Source: Clostridiales bacterium Firm_10
GTDB lineage: Bacteria; Bacillota; Clostridia; Christensenellales; Aristaeellaceae
DNA: 64,000 nt
Assembly (NCBI GenBank): GCA_001603025.1
Contig: LVAP01000007.1
Span: 1-64,000 of the forward strand
Direction of reading: 5' to 3'
The notes beneath the pieces were generated by a model. It did not search any database, was not told the origin of the DNA, and saw nothing but the letters and a program-made list of their open reading frames with translations. The position numbers and the translations under genes are program-made. Of this stretch, positions 1 to 8,028 are shown piece after piece (position 1 is the first letter of the stretch; every line of letters begins with the position of its first letter).

Positions 1-86
1 CCACTCCCGCGCCCACCGACACGCCCACTCCCGCGCCCACCGACGCGCCCACTCCCGCGCCCACCGACGCACCCACTCCCGCGCCC
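1..86. repeat. 24-bp tandem repeat encoding PTPAPTDA units
   Basis: About three and a half copies of a 24-bp unit (1-23 partial, 24-47, 48-71, 72-86) differ by only one or two bases. They encode the eight-residue unit PTPAPTD(A/T). The array runs off the left edge, so its full copy number is unknown. In-frame, near-identical units of this kind change copy number easily and alter the length of the surface linker. Confidence 0.9.
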
Positions 87-221
87 ATGAGCCTGCTGGG
101 TATATTGACCCGGATCAACGACGTAGGCGGGCTTGCGCTGGGCGTGCTGGCCATGCTGCTGGCCATTGCCGGCGTCGCGGCGTTAGCCGCCGCCCTCATG
201 AGGCGGGGAAAACGCCGCTAG
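1..221 (+). CDS. C-terminal end of a membrane-anchored surface protein (5' partial)
   Basis: The reading frame enters from the left edge and stops with TAG at 219-221. The visible part is a proline/threonine-rich linker built of PTPAPTD(T/A) units (about residues 1-28 of the visible part), then a hydrophobic stretch (LALGVLAMLLAIAGVAALAA) and a basic tail ending MRRGKRR. This layout, a stiff extracellular linker followed by one membrane span and a positive cytoplasmic tail, is typical of surface proteins held by a C-terminal membrane anchor. There is no LPXTG motif in the visible part, so a sortase substrate is not supported. The function of the missing extracellular part cannot be told. Confidence 0.75.
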   Translation, partial: TPAPTDTPTPAPTDAPTPAPTDAPTPAPMSLLGILTRINDVGGLALGVLAMLLAIAGVAALAAALMRRGKRR

Positions 222-268
222 GATAGCTCAACCGCATGCGTGCAGCCCGTGCCACCACGCGAAGGATA

Positions 269-991
269 TTAAACCATTTGAGGTTCTTTCCCCTCGATCC
301 ATCTTTCAAGCGCTTCGTCATCATATTCGACGCGGTCGGAAAAACTGCGCGCCCGCTCGATGAGCCCGGAAAGGCTGCCGTCTGTCCAGCCGCCGACGAT
401 TCCGGCGAACGCGCGTCTGATGAAGCTGATGCGTTTCTCCAGGCGGCCGTCGTAGAGTGCGTCGGGCAGATGGCGGAAGATCAGCGTTTCCAGCAGGCGG
501 GCCCGGGGGCCTTCATCCGGGATGGAGGCAATCCATTCTTCCCGCAGGGCAAGCAGATAGCGTTCATCCTCCGTCAGGATCTCGGCGTCGTCGCCCTCCA
601 GGCGGATCAGACGGAGCGGCCGCGGCCAGGAGAGTATCACGCGGGCAGCCTCCTCGCAGACCAGCCCGAGCCCCATCTCCACCCGGCCGGAAAAGTAGTT
701 CCGGAACCGCGGATGATCCCTGCAAATCTGGCAGAGCGCGCCTTCGCCTTCGCGCAGGATCAGCTCGCAGAGGTTATCCCGGTTGAGCAGCGGGCAGCGT
801 TCTTCTTCCGTGAGGATATAATGCGGCGTGCCTTCAAGCCCGATGGAATGCCGCACGCGCTCGCCAAACGCGCCCGGCAAGCACTCATAGCGGGCCAGGC
901 TTTCCTCATCGATATCAATCTCCCAGCCCGCGCAGCAGGTATTGCGGCATCGCGACGCAATGCAGTGAAAGGCCGGATAATATTCCGGCAC
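269..991 (-). CDS. FliB-family (flagellin lysine-N-methylase-like) protein, short form
   Basis: This 240-residue protein has the cysteine pattern of the FliB/YkgJ-type family: CRNTCCAGW near the N terminus, CPLLNRDNLC around residues 66-75 and CQICRDHPRFR around 88-98. In characterised FliB these cysteines are thought to bind a metal or Fe-S centre used for lysine methylation of flagellin. Family members are usually 350-400 residues, so this is a short form. No flagellar gene is in the window, so the flagellin role is only a family label. The start is GTG at 991 and is not backed by a close ribosome site. It reads in the same direction as the oxidoreductase upstream, 82 bp away. Confidence 0.65.
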   Translation of the reverse strand: MPEYYPAFHCIASRCRNTCCAGWEIDIDEESLARYECLPGAFGERVRHSIGLEGTPHYILTEEERCPLLNRDNLCELILREGEGALCQICRDHPRFRNYFSGRVEMGLGLVCEEAARVILSWPRPLRLIRLEGDDAEILTEDERYLLALREEWIASIPDEGPRARLLETLIFRHLPDALYDGRLEKRISFIRRAFAGIVGGWTDGSLSGLIERARSFSDRVEYDDEALERWIEGKEPQMV

Positions 992-1073
992 ATAGGTATT
1001 CGTGATAACACCCCCGCCGATACAGACTCCGTGCAGTTTGAGCGGAAAGGCCAGCGCCCTGTCTGGCTTCCTC

Positions 1074-2159
1074 TCACGCTCTGCCCGCTTTCCCTGCCGC
1101 TTCCTTCTCGCGCCAGGGCACGTCCCCCGTCGTGACGGCCGCCCAGGGATTCCTGACAGCCTCGTTCAGCTTCAGCCAGAACCAGGCGTCGTCCAGCGCT
1201 TCCTCGAGCGGATAGGGCGAGGGGCCGCCTTTCAGATAGGCATCCATATCCAGCAGGATCGAAGCGATGGCGAATTCATCCTGCTCCGTGTCGAGGAACA
1301 GCTCTGGCGCCCATGTCTTGCGAATATCCCGGAGCGCCTGCGTGTCCAGCCGGCGATACGCCGGGAAGATTTCAGGCATGAGGAAAATCCTTTCAGGCTC
1401 GTTGTCCGCGCCGACACAGGTGATGATGCGGTCGCTCCACTCCCCCTTCTCCCCGCGCACAGTCAGGTGCCTTGCGCGGATGAAAGAGCGGTATTGCGTT
1501 GAAGCGAAATCGTAAACGGCTGTCTTGCCGGAAGAGAAAGAGATGTGCACGACGTCCCTTTCCTCCTTCGCGACGGAGCCATCCAGAATCGCGCCGTACC
1601 GCGAGTCGGTGGCGGCGACCTCACCGGCCGTGCGCTCGCCCCGCAGGGTGCAGGCCTCGCCCTGCGTACCGAGCATCCGCCGGATCAGGCTGATGCCATG
1701 ATAGTCGTGCGCCAGTGACAGGTAGGCGGAGACGGGCCGTCCGATTCGGCCGGCCTGTACTTGGGCCAGTCCGTTCGCCAGGATCGGATAGCGGTGATAC
1801 TGTTCGCAGCAGACGATCTTTGCGCCCCTGTCGCGGCTCAGCGCCCACAGCGCCTCCAGCTCTTCACGGGAAGCGCCCACGGGCGTCTCCGTGACGACGG
1901 GATACCCGCGTTCTATCCATTCGATGGCGACATCCGCCATATGATCCCGGCTGACCGCAATGACCGCAAAGTCCGGCTGAAACGCCAGCGCCTCTTCCAG
2001 CGCCGTTGTCGCCCTGATGCCCGTGCGCGCCGACACCGCTTCGGCTTTTTCGCGCGAACGGCATAAAAACATCGCCCGGAACAGCTCGCCGTGCTTCGCC
2101 GCGATGCGGGCATAGTATTCCGATCTGTAGCCTGAGCCGACGATCAGATAGGATATCAT
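1074..2159 (-). CDS. Gfo/Idh/MocA-family NAD(P)-dependent oxidoreductase
   Basis: The 361-residue product begins with a Rossmann fold (VGSGYRSEYYARIA at residues 6-19, matching GxGxxx) and has the usual second alpha/beta domain of Gfo/Idh/MocA sugar dehydrogenases. These enzymes oxidise or epimerise sugars and sugar acids with NAD(P). The family's EKP signature, whose lysine takes part in catalysis, reads ETP here (VVTETPVGAS), so activity may be altered. AGGAGGAG sits just ahead of the ATG at 2159. The gene lies 39 bp downstream of the URO-D family gene and is probably cotranscribed with it. The substrate is unknown. Confidence 0.8.
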   Translation of the reverse strand: MISYLIVGSGYRSEYYARIAAKHGELFRAMFLCRSREKAEAVSARTGIRATTALEEALAFQPDFAVIAVSRDHMADVAIEWIERGYPVVTETPVGASREELEALWALSRDRGAKIVCCEQYHRYPILANGLAQVQAGRIGRPVSAYLSLAHDYHGISLIRRMLGTQGEACTLRGERTAGEVAATDSRYGAILDGSVAKEERDVVHISFSSGKTAVYDFASTQYRSFIRARHLTVRGEKGEWSDRIITCVGADNEPERIFLMPEIFPAYRRLDTQALRDIRKTWAPELFLDTEQDEFAIASILLDMDAYLKGGPSPYPLEEALDDAWFWLKLNEAVRNPWAAVTTGDVPWREKEAAGKAGRA

Positions 2160-2198
2160 AACGCTCCTCCTCTTTCCGCATGGTGATGGCGGCCAGAT

Positions 2199-3218
2199 TC
2201 ATCCGCGCGCGCCAGCCAGGGCGTCGCGCTTCCGCCGCGCCTCCTCATCCGACGAGGCGGAAGCAAACAGGACGACGTGGGCGTCCCGGGGAATGTGCCC
2301 GGCCCAGGCGGGAGAAGGATCGCCGTCGCCGCACCAGGCGTGCATCTGCGCGGCCACGGGCGCAAACCGCACGTACGCCTCCTTCAGCGATTCCTCCGGC
2401 CGGTTGAGATTGATGAGCCTCAGCCCGGGGATGCGCGCGAAATTGTCCCACTGCCGTTCCGAGTTGGCGCAGCAGTGGACGCATATGCCGCCGTAACGCG
2501 CCGACAGGCGCTGAAGCGCGGGCATGCAGAATTCGTTGAACATGGCCGGCGAAATGGCTCCCGCCTCATCCTCGGACAGGGTCAGGCCGCCCCGGGCAAA
2601 GAAATCCGGGTAATGCGCGATATATTCCGTGCCAAACTCCCGGAACCACGCGTCCAGGAACTTGACCAGCAGCGTTTCCACCTTGCGGCACAGGTCGAGA
2701 ACGGCCTCCGGCTCATCGATGCAGGCGGCGTAAAAGCTGCCCTTTTCCCAGATCAGCGCAGCAATGTCAAAGGGGCTCTGTATGTCGGGCAGCTGAAGCA
2801 GCGCTTCGGGATACCGGCCGCGCAGCCTCCGGGCAATCCGAAAAACCCTTTCCAACGGCGGCGCGAAGGCAGAAGGGACCCTCAACGAGCGAACCTCCTC
2901 TGCAGCGTGGATCTTCGGCAGGGCAAAGGGCATGTTGGTTCCCGAACAGTAGACCGGGCATCCGAAGGACTGCGCGAAGATTTCCGTCCCCGTGTAAGGC
3001 GACAGGAAGGGAATCTGATCGTCCTCCGCGACTTCGCGGGCCCTGAGCATGCTCTCATAGCGCTCCAGCGCCCATCTCACGCGCTCTTCCTCATGCTCCG
3101 CATAGGGCCAGGGCCGGGGGCCCAGGCCTGGCGTGTAGTAAACCTGGATCATCGTCTTCACGTCCGACCGCATGTCGAAAAAGCGCATCCATTTGTCCTT
3201 CAGCAGGGCATAGGTCAT
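2199..3218 (-). CDS. Uroporphyrinogen decarboxylase (URO-D) family protein
   Basis: The product is 339 residues and matches the URO-D/MtaA superfamily TIM barrel by its general layout, including the C-terminal ICVHCCANSERQWDNF segment at the place where the superfamily carries metal-binding His/Cys. Proteins of this kind are common beside Gfo/Idh dehydrogenases in glycan clusters of Bacillota and are not haem enzymes; most have no proven reaction. The start at 3218 is chosen because GGAGGTGACAGCG precedes the ATG; an upstream extension to 3407 would have no ribosome site and would run through the divergent promoter zone. It is the first gene of a two-gene minus-strand unit. Confidence 0.7.
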   Translation of the reverse strand: MTYALLKDKWMRFFDMRSDVKTMIQVYYTPGLGPRPWPYAEHEEERVRWALERYESMLRAREVAEDDQIPFLSPYTGTEIFAQSFGCPVYCSGTNMPFALPKIHAAEEVRSLRVPSAFAPPLERVFRIARRLRGRYPEALLQLPDIQSPFDIAALIWEKGSFYAACIDEPEAVLDLCRKVETLLVKFLDAWFREFGTEYIAHYPDFFARGGLTLSEDEAGAISPAMFNEFCMPALQRLSARYGGICVHCCANSERQWDNFARIPGLRLINLNRPEESLKEAYVRFAPVAAQMHAWCGDGDPSPAWAGHIPRDAHVVLFASASSDEEARRKRDALAGARG

Positions 3219-3371
3219 CGCTGTCACCTCCGGCGGGAAAGCCTGCCATCGACAGTGTATCACAAAGGAGAGCCAAAAACAACAATCCCGCCGGGATGGA
3301 CCGCGGCCGGCGAGAATTCTTTCCGCGCAGAAGCGGCCGCCGATTCGCGAAGTTTTTGTGCAGGCATAATC

Positions 3372-3420
3372 ATTCCGGCCGGAATCCGCTTTGACATCCG
3401 CCGTCAAAGCGTGTTATACT
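3372..3420 (+). promoter_or_regulatory. Promoter with two palindromes ahead of the PL22 gene
   Basis: A -35 TTGACA (3391-3396), an 18-bp spacer and a -10 TATACT (3415-3420, preceded by TGT) lie 37 bp upstream of the PL22 start. A perfect inverted repeat, CTTTGAC-N7-GTCAAAG (3389-3409), covers the -35. A second perfect palindrome, ATTCCGGCCGGAAT (3372-3385), lies directly upstream. A repressor on the first would block polymerase; the second may be an activator or second operator. The regulator is not identified. Confidence 0.75.
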
Positions 3421-3456
3421 ATCCACGAAAAAAGCTGAGGAGCGAGGTGTCTGGTC

Positions 3457-4650
3457 ATGAAGCCATACAGGATTTACCCGTCTGAGCGCATCACCTATGT
3501 CGACCGTGTCAGCGGCGTCACCGTGCACATGCTGACCCACTACAAGGGCCACAGCGTCCACCCCTATTTCACCGAAAACGCGTGGTTCGATGACAACCGC
3601 AAATTCATCTTCACTTCTGATCGCGAGAATGTGACCAACCTGTTTTCGTTTGACCTGGAAAGCGGTGAGATCGCCCAGCTGACCGATTTCTCCAACAGGC
3701 GCCTTGGGCCGGCGCGCATTGTCAAGCACGTCAACAAAGAGCGCAACGAGACCTACTACTGGCAAAACGGCTGCCTGTACGGCCTGAGCCTGGACGATCT
3801 GTCCGTGCGGCCGATCTTCATCGCACCCAAGGACGATCGCTTCTGTTCCGGCAACGGCGTTCTCAACGCGGGAGGCGGCATCACCGGCGCCGGCGGCAAA
3901 TACATCTATATCGGCCTGACCGAAGACCTGAGCCACCGCATCTTCACCCGCATGGGCGCCAACTATGTCGGCTTCCGGGAAACCTTCGAGGCCAAGCCGC
4001 TTTGCATCATTCTCCAGATCGACCTGGAAACCGGCGCGGCCCGCAAAGTGTGGGAAGAGCAGTGCTGGGTCGGCCACATCAATCCCTCGCCCACGCTGGA
4101 CGGCATCCTCACCTTCTGCCACGAGGGCCCGTGGGAACGCGTGGACAACCGCATGTGGGTGCTCAACGTCAACACCGGCGATGTGAGTCCGCTGCGTCCC
4201 CGCAAGCAGGACGGTGAAATGATCGGCCACGAATACTGGCTGCAGGACGGCGAAACCGTCGGCTACCAGGTGCATGTGCCCACGCCCGGCAATCCCGTGC
4301 GCACCACCTACACCGGGTTCATCCGTTACGACGGCACCGGGGAAATCGAGGCCCTCAACGGGCCCATGAAGTCCCCCGACCACGTGTTCTCGCTGGATAC
4401 CAACATGATCGTCACCGACGCCGGCAAGGCGATCAAGCTCATCCGGCGCGAAGGCGACCGCTTCGACGCGCCGCGGGTGCTGTGCATGCACGATTCCAGT
4501 TTCTATTTCCAGAATTCCCACCCGCATCCCTGCTTCACCCCGGACGGGAAACACGTGCTGTACGCCTCCGACATTGAGGGCTATGTCAATCTCTACTTCG
4601 CCGATATCCCGGACTATGACTCCCTGCCTTACCTGGAGCCGAAGAAGTAA
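3457..4650 (+). CDS. ogl: Oligogalacturonate lyase, PL22 family beta-propeller
   Basis: The 397-residue product matches polysaccharide lyase family 22, which splits unsaturated di- and oligogalacturonates from pectin in the cytoplasm, using Mn2+ and a seven-bladed beta-propeller. Visible family signatures are HPYFTENAWFDDNRKFIFTSD near residues 32-52, FCHEGPW (His 222), GHEYW (His 258) and QNSHPHP (Gln 352, His 355, His 357). The last set matches the metal-ligand pattern Q-x-x-H-x-H of characterised PL22 enzymes, so an active enzyme is likely. There is no signal peptide. The gene stands alone between its own promoter and a terminator. GAGGTG lies ahead of the ATG at 3457. Confidence 0.85.
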   Translation: MKPYRIYPSERITYVDRVSGVTVHMLTHYKGHSVHPYFTENAWFDDNRKFIFTSDRENVTNLFSFDLESGEIAQLTDFSNRRLGPARIVKHVNKERNETYYWQNGCLYGLSLDDLSVRPIFIAPKDDRFCSGNGVLNAGGGITGAGGKYIYIGLTEDLSHRIFTRMGANYVGFRETFEAKPLCIILQIDLETGAARKVWEEQCWVGHINPSPTLDGILTFCHEGPWERVDNRMWVLNVNTGDVSPLRPRKQDGEMIGHEYWLQDGETVGYQVHVPTPGNPVRTTYTGFIRYDGTGEIEALNGPMKSPDHVFSLDTNMIVTDAGKAIKLIRREGDRFDAPRVLCMHDSSFYFQNSHPHPCFTPDGKHVLYASDIEGYVNLYFADIPDYDSLPYLEPKK

Positions 4651-4688
4651 CATTGCGGGACTAATAATCGATAAGAACGGAATAGTAT

Positions 4689-4715
4689 GGGGAGGCCCTC
4701 GAGCCTCCCCCTTTT
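4689..4715 (+). terminator. Rho-independent terminator after the PL22 gene
   Basis: An 8-bp perfect stem, GGGGAGGC / GCCTCCCC (4689-4696 with 4703-4710), is closed by a six-base loop and followed by CTTTT. It sits 38 bp after the PL22 stop codon and ahead of the convergent GH38 gene. Confidence 0.85.
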
Positions 4716-4745
4716 CAATTATCCAATGTGGGCGCGTTCACTTTG

Positions 4746-7634
4746 TCACAATGTAATCTTCACGCTCCAGACGCCGCTCCCCTTCATCGGGACGACGACG
4801 TCGCTGCCTTCGAGACGGGCTTCGCCGATGGCGCCGCGCTCGGAAAGATCCACGAGGCAGGCAGCTTTCGCAGGCGCGCCAAGCCTGATGCGCGCTTCGC
4901 CGTCCCTGCCGGCCGTTTCATAGCCGCGGACCAGCAGCGCTCCATCCTGCATGCGCACGGAAGTCACCACCGCAGAACCGCCGGCCAGCTCCAGCAGGCC
5001 CCCTCTGGGCGGCAGCGCGCCGCCGTGCACGTTGGCTGGCTGATAGAACAGGCCATGGTTCAGCTCGTCGGTGAAGGTCTGCAAGTCCTGTGCGGTGTCA
5101 AGGCCCGGTCCCAGCCACACCGTAATGAAATGTATGCCGCGCTCCGGATAGGGATCGGGACTCACGGCGCTGTTGATGAGCGTCAGCGACAGGGCGTCCG
5201 CCTCGCCGCGATAGCCGTATTTGGAGTCGCTCACCAGCGCTATGGCGCGGCCGTCCGCCCGCAGCGCCGCGCCGCCGCCGATGCCGGGCACGTCGTTGTT
5301 CAGAGCGGGCCGCAGCTTGCTGCCGGCGGGAATGAGGTAGCGGAACCGGCCGCAGGGCTGCGCCACCGGCGTCCGCCACGTGAGCACGGGAATCGTCTCG
5401 CCGCCCTGTTCCTGCCAGTCCGCGCGGATGCCGACGCGCAGCGCACGGCTGCCCGCTTCCAGCGCATAATCCACTTCGATCACGGACGGTTCACGGCAGC
5501 CGCCCGGCACGCGGTAGGTCGCCTTCACGCTCTGCCTCAGCGGGCCCTTCTCCGTCTTCACCAGTTCGACGCAGCGATCCACCGGCGTGTCTTTCAGCGT
5601 GCGGCCGATATTCCAGGCGCTGGAGGTGCGGCGTTCGGTGTCAAGAACCTGAAGTCCCGCGGTCTCTCCCTCCGGCAGCAGCTGCACGCCGTCCCTGAGA
5701 TCCATGAAGGATCTGACGCGTCCGGTGGCCGCGTCGATCACCGCCCGGACCACGCCGTTGTCCAGCGTCACGTCGTCATAGAAGCGGGCGGTCTGCTCGC
5801 TGTCCTGCAGGAATACGGGATACGTCGCGGCTTCCCGCTGGCGCAGCACAACGGTGGCATAGCCCACGGCGGGAACACTCACCTGCGTCAGGACGCGGAA
5901 ATAGCGATGATCCCAGTATTTCTGCAAGCGCTTGTCCAGCAGCTGGCAGGGCAGCTCGTTGCCCTGCCCATCCTGAATGCGCACACGGGCCATATCTCCC
6001 GTATAATCCCACACCGTCAGCTCCACCACGCCCGTGCGCGCCTCTGTCAGCGTGTTGAACACATGGAACACACGCACCAGGCCGCTGCCGCGCTCGGCTG
6101 CGGGAACGCCCGTGAAATGCTCGATGCCGTAGCCCGCGCCCGCGCCTTCGGACTGGCTGTCGTAACGCGCGGCCTGCGCCTTTTCCCATGGCTGGACGTT
6201 CTGCAGGACCGGCATATCCGCTGTGTTCACGGCCCGGGCCAGCGACGCCATGGCCTTTTCCATCTGCGTGTTGGTCACCGCCGCCACGCCCTGATAGAGG
6301 CCCATGGCGTGTTCGCGGGAATCCTGCACGCAGGAGCCGGTGAGGATGTCGTGAAAATGCGTGAAGAGCACGTCGCGCCAGGCTTCCTCCACCTGCCGCT
6401 GCGGCAGGCGATAGGCAGTGTGGCGCTCTGCCAGCGCCGCCAGCGCTTCGGCGTCGTAAAAGGCGGCTTCAGCCCTGCGATTGCCGCGCTTGATGCGGCT
6501 CTGGGTGGTGTAGCAGCCCGGCGCGAAGAAATTCATTTCCTCCGCCACCACGGGCAGCGCATCCCGAACCGCCTCCGCCTCGCGGAAGTAGTCCCGCAGG
6601 CCGCCAAAGCGGATGGTGGGATAAATGGGCCAGGTCATCATATCCATGGCCCGCTCGACATCGCGCCGGGTAGGCCCGCCGCCGTGGTCGCCCACGCCGT
6701 AGAGCACCATGCCTGCCTTCAGGCCCGACGAGCGCTTCACCACTTCCATCAGGCCGGACGCAATCTGCGGCGTGATCGCCGCGTTATACCAGTTCGCTTC
6801 GCGCAGCACCATGATCTCCCGGCCGGAAGGCGCGCGGTAGCGATAGAGCAGTTCCTCCCGCGCGTTGCCGCGGCAGTGATACATGTATTTGACGCCGCCG
6901 AAGGCGTCGATTTCCGGAATGGTCTGCGCATGGCCGAAGGTGTCCGGCACAAAGTCAATGTCAAAGTCCTTCACGCCCCAGGCTTCCCGCAGGTAGCGGC
7001 GGGTATACTCGATGTGCCGCAGCAGCGACTCGCCGGAGGGCATGTTCTTGTCCGGCTCCACCCAGTTGGTCGCGGCTACCTCCCAGCGTCCCTCGCCGAT
7101 ATACCGCTTCATGCGCTCCATCAGCTCGGGGTCGTACTGCTCCACGATCCGGTATACCGAGCCCTGTGACTGAGTAAAGGTAAAACCGGGATATTCGTCC
7201 ATGATGTCGCACATGGTGCGGAAGGTGGCCAGCGTGGCCGCCACGGTCTCCTGATAGCTCCACATCCAGTTCATGTCGATGTGGGCGTGCCCTGTGAGGA
7301 ACAGCTTGTAGGATTTCGCCAGCTCCGCCATAGGCGCAAGCAGTTCCTCCGCCTGCGCGCAGGCAGAGTCGCTCAGCACGCCTTCCGCCTCCAGCGCCTT
7401 CAAAAGGAACTCCAGCGCCCGGCCCAGGTCACCTTCAAAGGCTCCGCCGTTGGCTTCACTCACATGCAGCGCGTATTCCAGCTCGGCCAGAATGCGCCTG
7501 TTCATGCGGCTGGGCGGGGCAATGCGGTTGACTTCCTCCTCCGGCATGCCAAAAGTATACTCAAAGCCGGTTTTTTCACGGCTGCCGCCGATGGACGTTT
7601 TCAGTTTGGTGAATTGTTCCGCCAGTTTGCTCAT
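4746..7634 (-). CDS. Alpha-mannosidase, glycoside hydrolase family 38
   Basis: The 962-residue product is a GH38 retaining alpha-mannosidase, which removes alpha-linked mannose with a zinc-dependent double displacement. The N-terminal catalytic (alpha/beta)7 domain holds HAHIDMNW (His 116, His 118 and Asp 120 region, including zinc ligands) and FVPDTFGHAQTIPEI (nucleophile Asp about 231). The rest is the usual helical and beta-sandwich domains. It has no signal peptide and so acts in the cytoplasm. Start 7634 follows GGAGAAG; an earlier ATG nine codons upstream has no ribosome site. It is transcribed away from the ABC transporter operon from its own promoter and is convergent with PL22. Confidence 0.93.
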   Translation of the reverse strand: MSKLAEQFTKLKTSIGGSREKTGFEYTFGMPEEEVNRIAPPSRMNRRILAELEYALHVSEANGGAFEGDLGRALEFLLKALEAEGVLSDSACAQAEELLAPMAELAKSYKLFLTGHAHIDMNWMWSYQETVAATLATFRTMCDIMDEYPGFTFTQSQGSVYRIVEQYDPELMERMKRYIGEGRWEVAATNWVEPDKNMPSGESLLRHIEYTRRYLREAWGVKDFDIDFVPDTFGHAQTIPEIDAFGGVKYMYHCRGNAREELLYRYRAPSGREIMVLREANWYNAAITPQIASGLMEVVKRSSGLKAGMVLYGVGDHGGGPTRRDVERAMDMMTWPIYPTIRFGGLRDYFREAEAVRDALPVVAEEMNFFAPGCYTTQSRIKRGNRRAEAAFYDAEALAALAERHTAYRLPQRQVEEAWRDVLFTHFHDILTGSCVQDSREHAMGLYQGVAAVTNTQMEKAMASLARAVNTADMPVLQNVQPWEKAQAARYDSQSEGAGAGYGIEHFTGVPAAERGSGLVRVFHVFNTLTEARTGVVELTVWDYTGDMARVRIQDGQGNELPCQLLDKRLQKYWDHRYFRVLTQVSVPAVGYATVVLRQREAATYPVFLQDSEQTARFYDDVTLDNGVVRAVIDAATGRVRSFMDLRDGVQLLPEGETAGLQVLDTERRTSSAWNIGRTLKDTPVDRCVELVKTEKGPLRQSVKATYRVPGGCREPSVIEVDYALEAGSRALRVGIRADWQEQGGETIPVLTWRTPVAQPCGRFRYLIPAGSKLRPALNNDVPGIGGGAALRADGRAIALVSDSKYGYRGEADALSLTLINSAVSPDPYPERGIHFITVWLGPGLDTAQDLQTFTDELNHGLFYQPANVHGGALPPRGGLLELAGGSAVVTSVRMQDGALLVRGYETAGRDGEARIRLGAPAKAACLVDLSERGAIGEARLEGSDVVVPMKGSGVWSVKITL

Positions 7635-7715
7635 GATACACTTCTCCGTTCTGCGGCGCACGCCACCGCGTTTCCCGCTGTTTCAGCCCGAAAGTTTCCC
7701 GTATTCCCACCCGAC

Positions 7716-7744
7716 ATTATACATGCCTTCCGGCATTTATTCAA
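7716..7744 (-). promoter_or_regulatory. Promoter of the GH38 mannosidase gene with operator-like spacer
   Basis: On the minus strand the -35 is TTGAAT (7739-7744) and the -10 is TATAAT (7716-7721), 17 bp apart. The spacer contains the perfect inverted repeat ATGCC-TTCC-GGCAT, a plausible repressor site between the two promoter boxes. Confidence 0.75.
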
Positions 7745-7847
7745 CTGCTTTTCGGAGAAACCCGCGCCGCCGGCCGGTTACGGTTATTGAGCGCATTCGC
7801 CGGTTTGTCGCGCAGGCCGTGTATCTGCAGTGTTAAAAACTCTTTCC

Positions 7848-7877
7848 TTGACACAATTAATGACCGAGTAGTATAAT
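7848..7877 (+). promoter_or_regulatory. Strong sigma-A promoter of the ABC transporter operon
   Basis: A full-consensus -35 TTGACA (7848-7853) and full-consensus -10 TATAAT (7872-7877) are 18 bp apart, 151 bp upstream of the first permease gene. A promoter this close to consensus is expected to be strong unless repressed. Confidence 0.88.
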
Positions 7878-8028
7878 AAACAGGAAGTAATGTGTCAACG
7901 CACTTATCATTTGGTTAAAAACTGACGCTTTTCAGGAAGACCGTCCGGCGTAAAGGCAGTCAGGAACAGCACCCGGTGGCGCGGTCCGTCCGGCAGCGCC
8001 CCCTGTAACCGGTTGGGAGGAATGTGGA

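Larger units (their letters stand above)
7635..8028. other. Divergent control region between GH38 and the ABC operon
   Basis: This 394-bp gap has no gene. It holds a minus-strand promoter for the mannosidase and a plus-strand promoter for the transporter operon, about 100 bp apart. The transporter transcript begins near 7884 and has a leader of about 145 bases. Near its end, CCGGTGGCGC (from about 7973) can pair with GCGCC and ACCGG just before the GGGAGG ribosome site, giving a hairpin that might affect translation. No known riboswitch class is recognisable. Confidence 0.6.

Noticed and set aside
236-1135. A 299-codon plus-strand frame opposite the FliB-like gene
   Set aside because: The opposite strand carries the cysteine motifs of FliB; this frame has no domain or ribosome site.
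4728-7169. An 813-codon open frame antisense to the GH38 gene, and similar ones at 10006-11553, 37076-39034 and 21057-22601
   Set aside because: Each lies opposite a clearly real gene and has high His/Gln/Arg content with no domain, so they are shadows of codon use.
7887-7918. Partial resemblance of the ABC operon leader (GTAAT, then ATCATTT) to the conserved 27-bp element
   Set aside because: Spacing between the two parts differs by 5 bp, it lies downstream of the transcription start, and only short pieces match; I regard it as chance.
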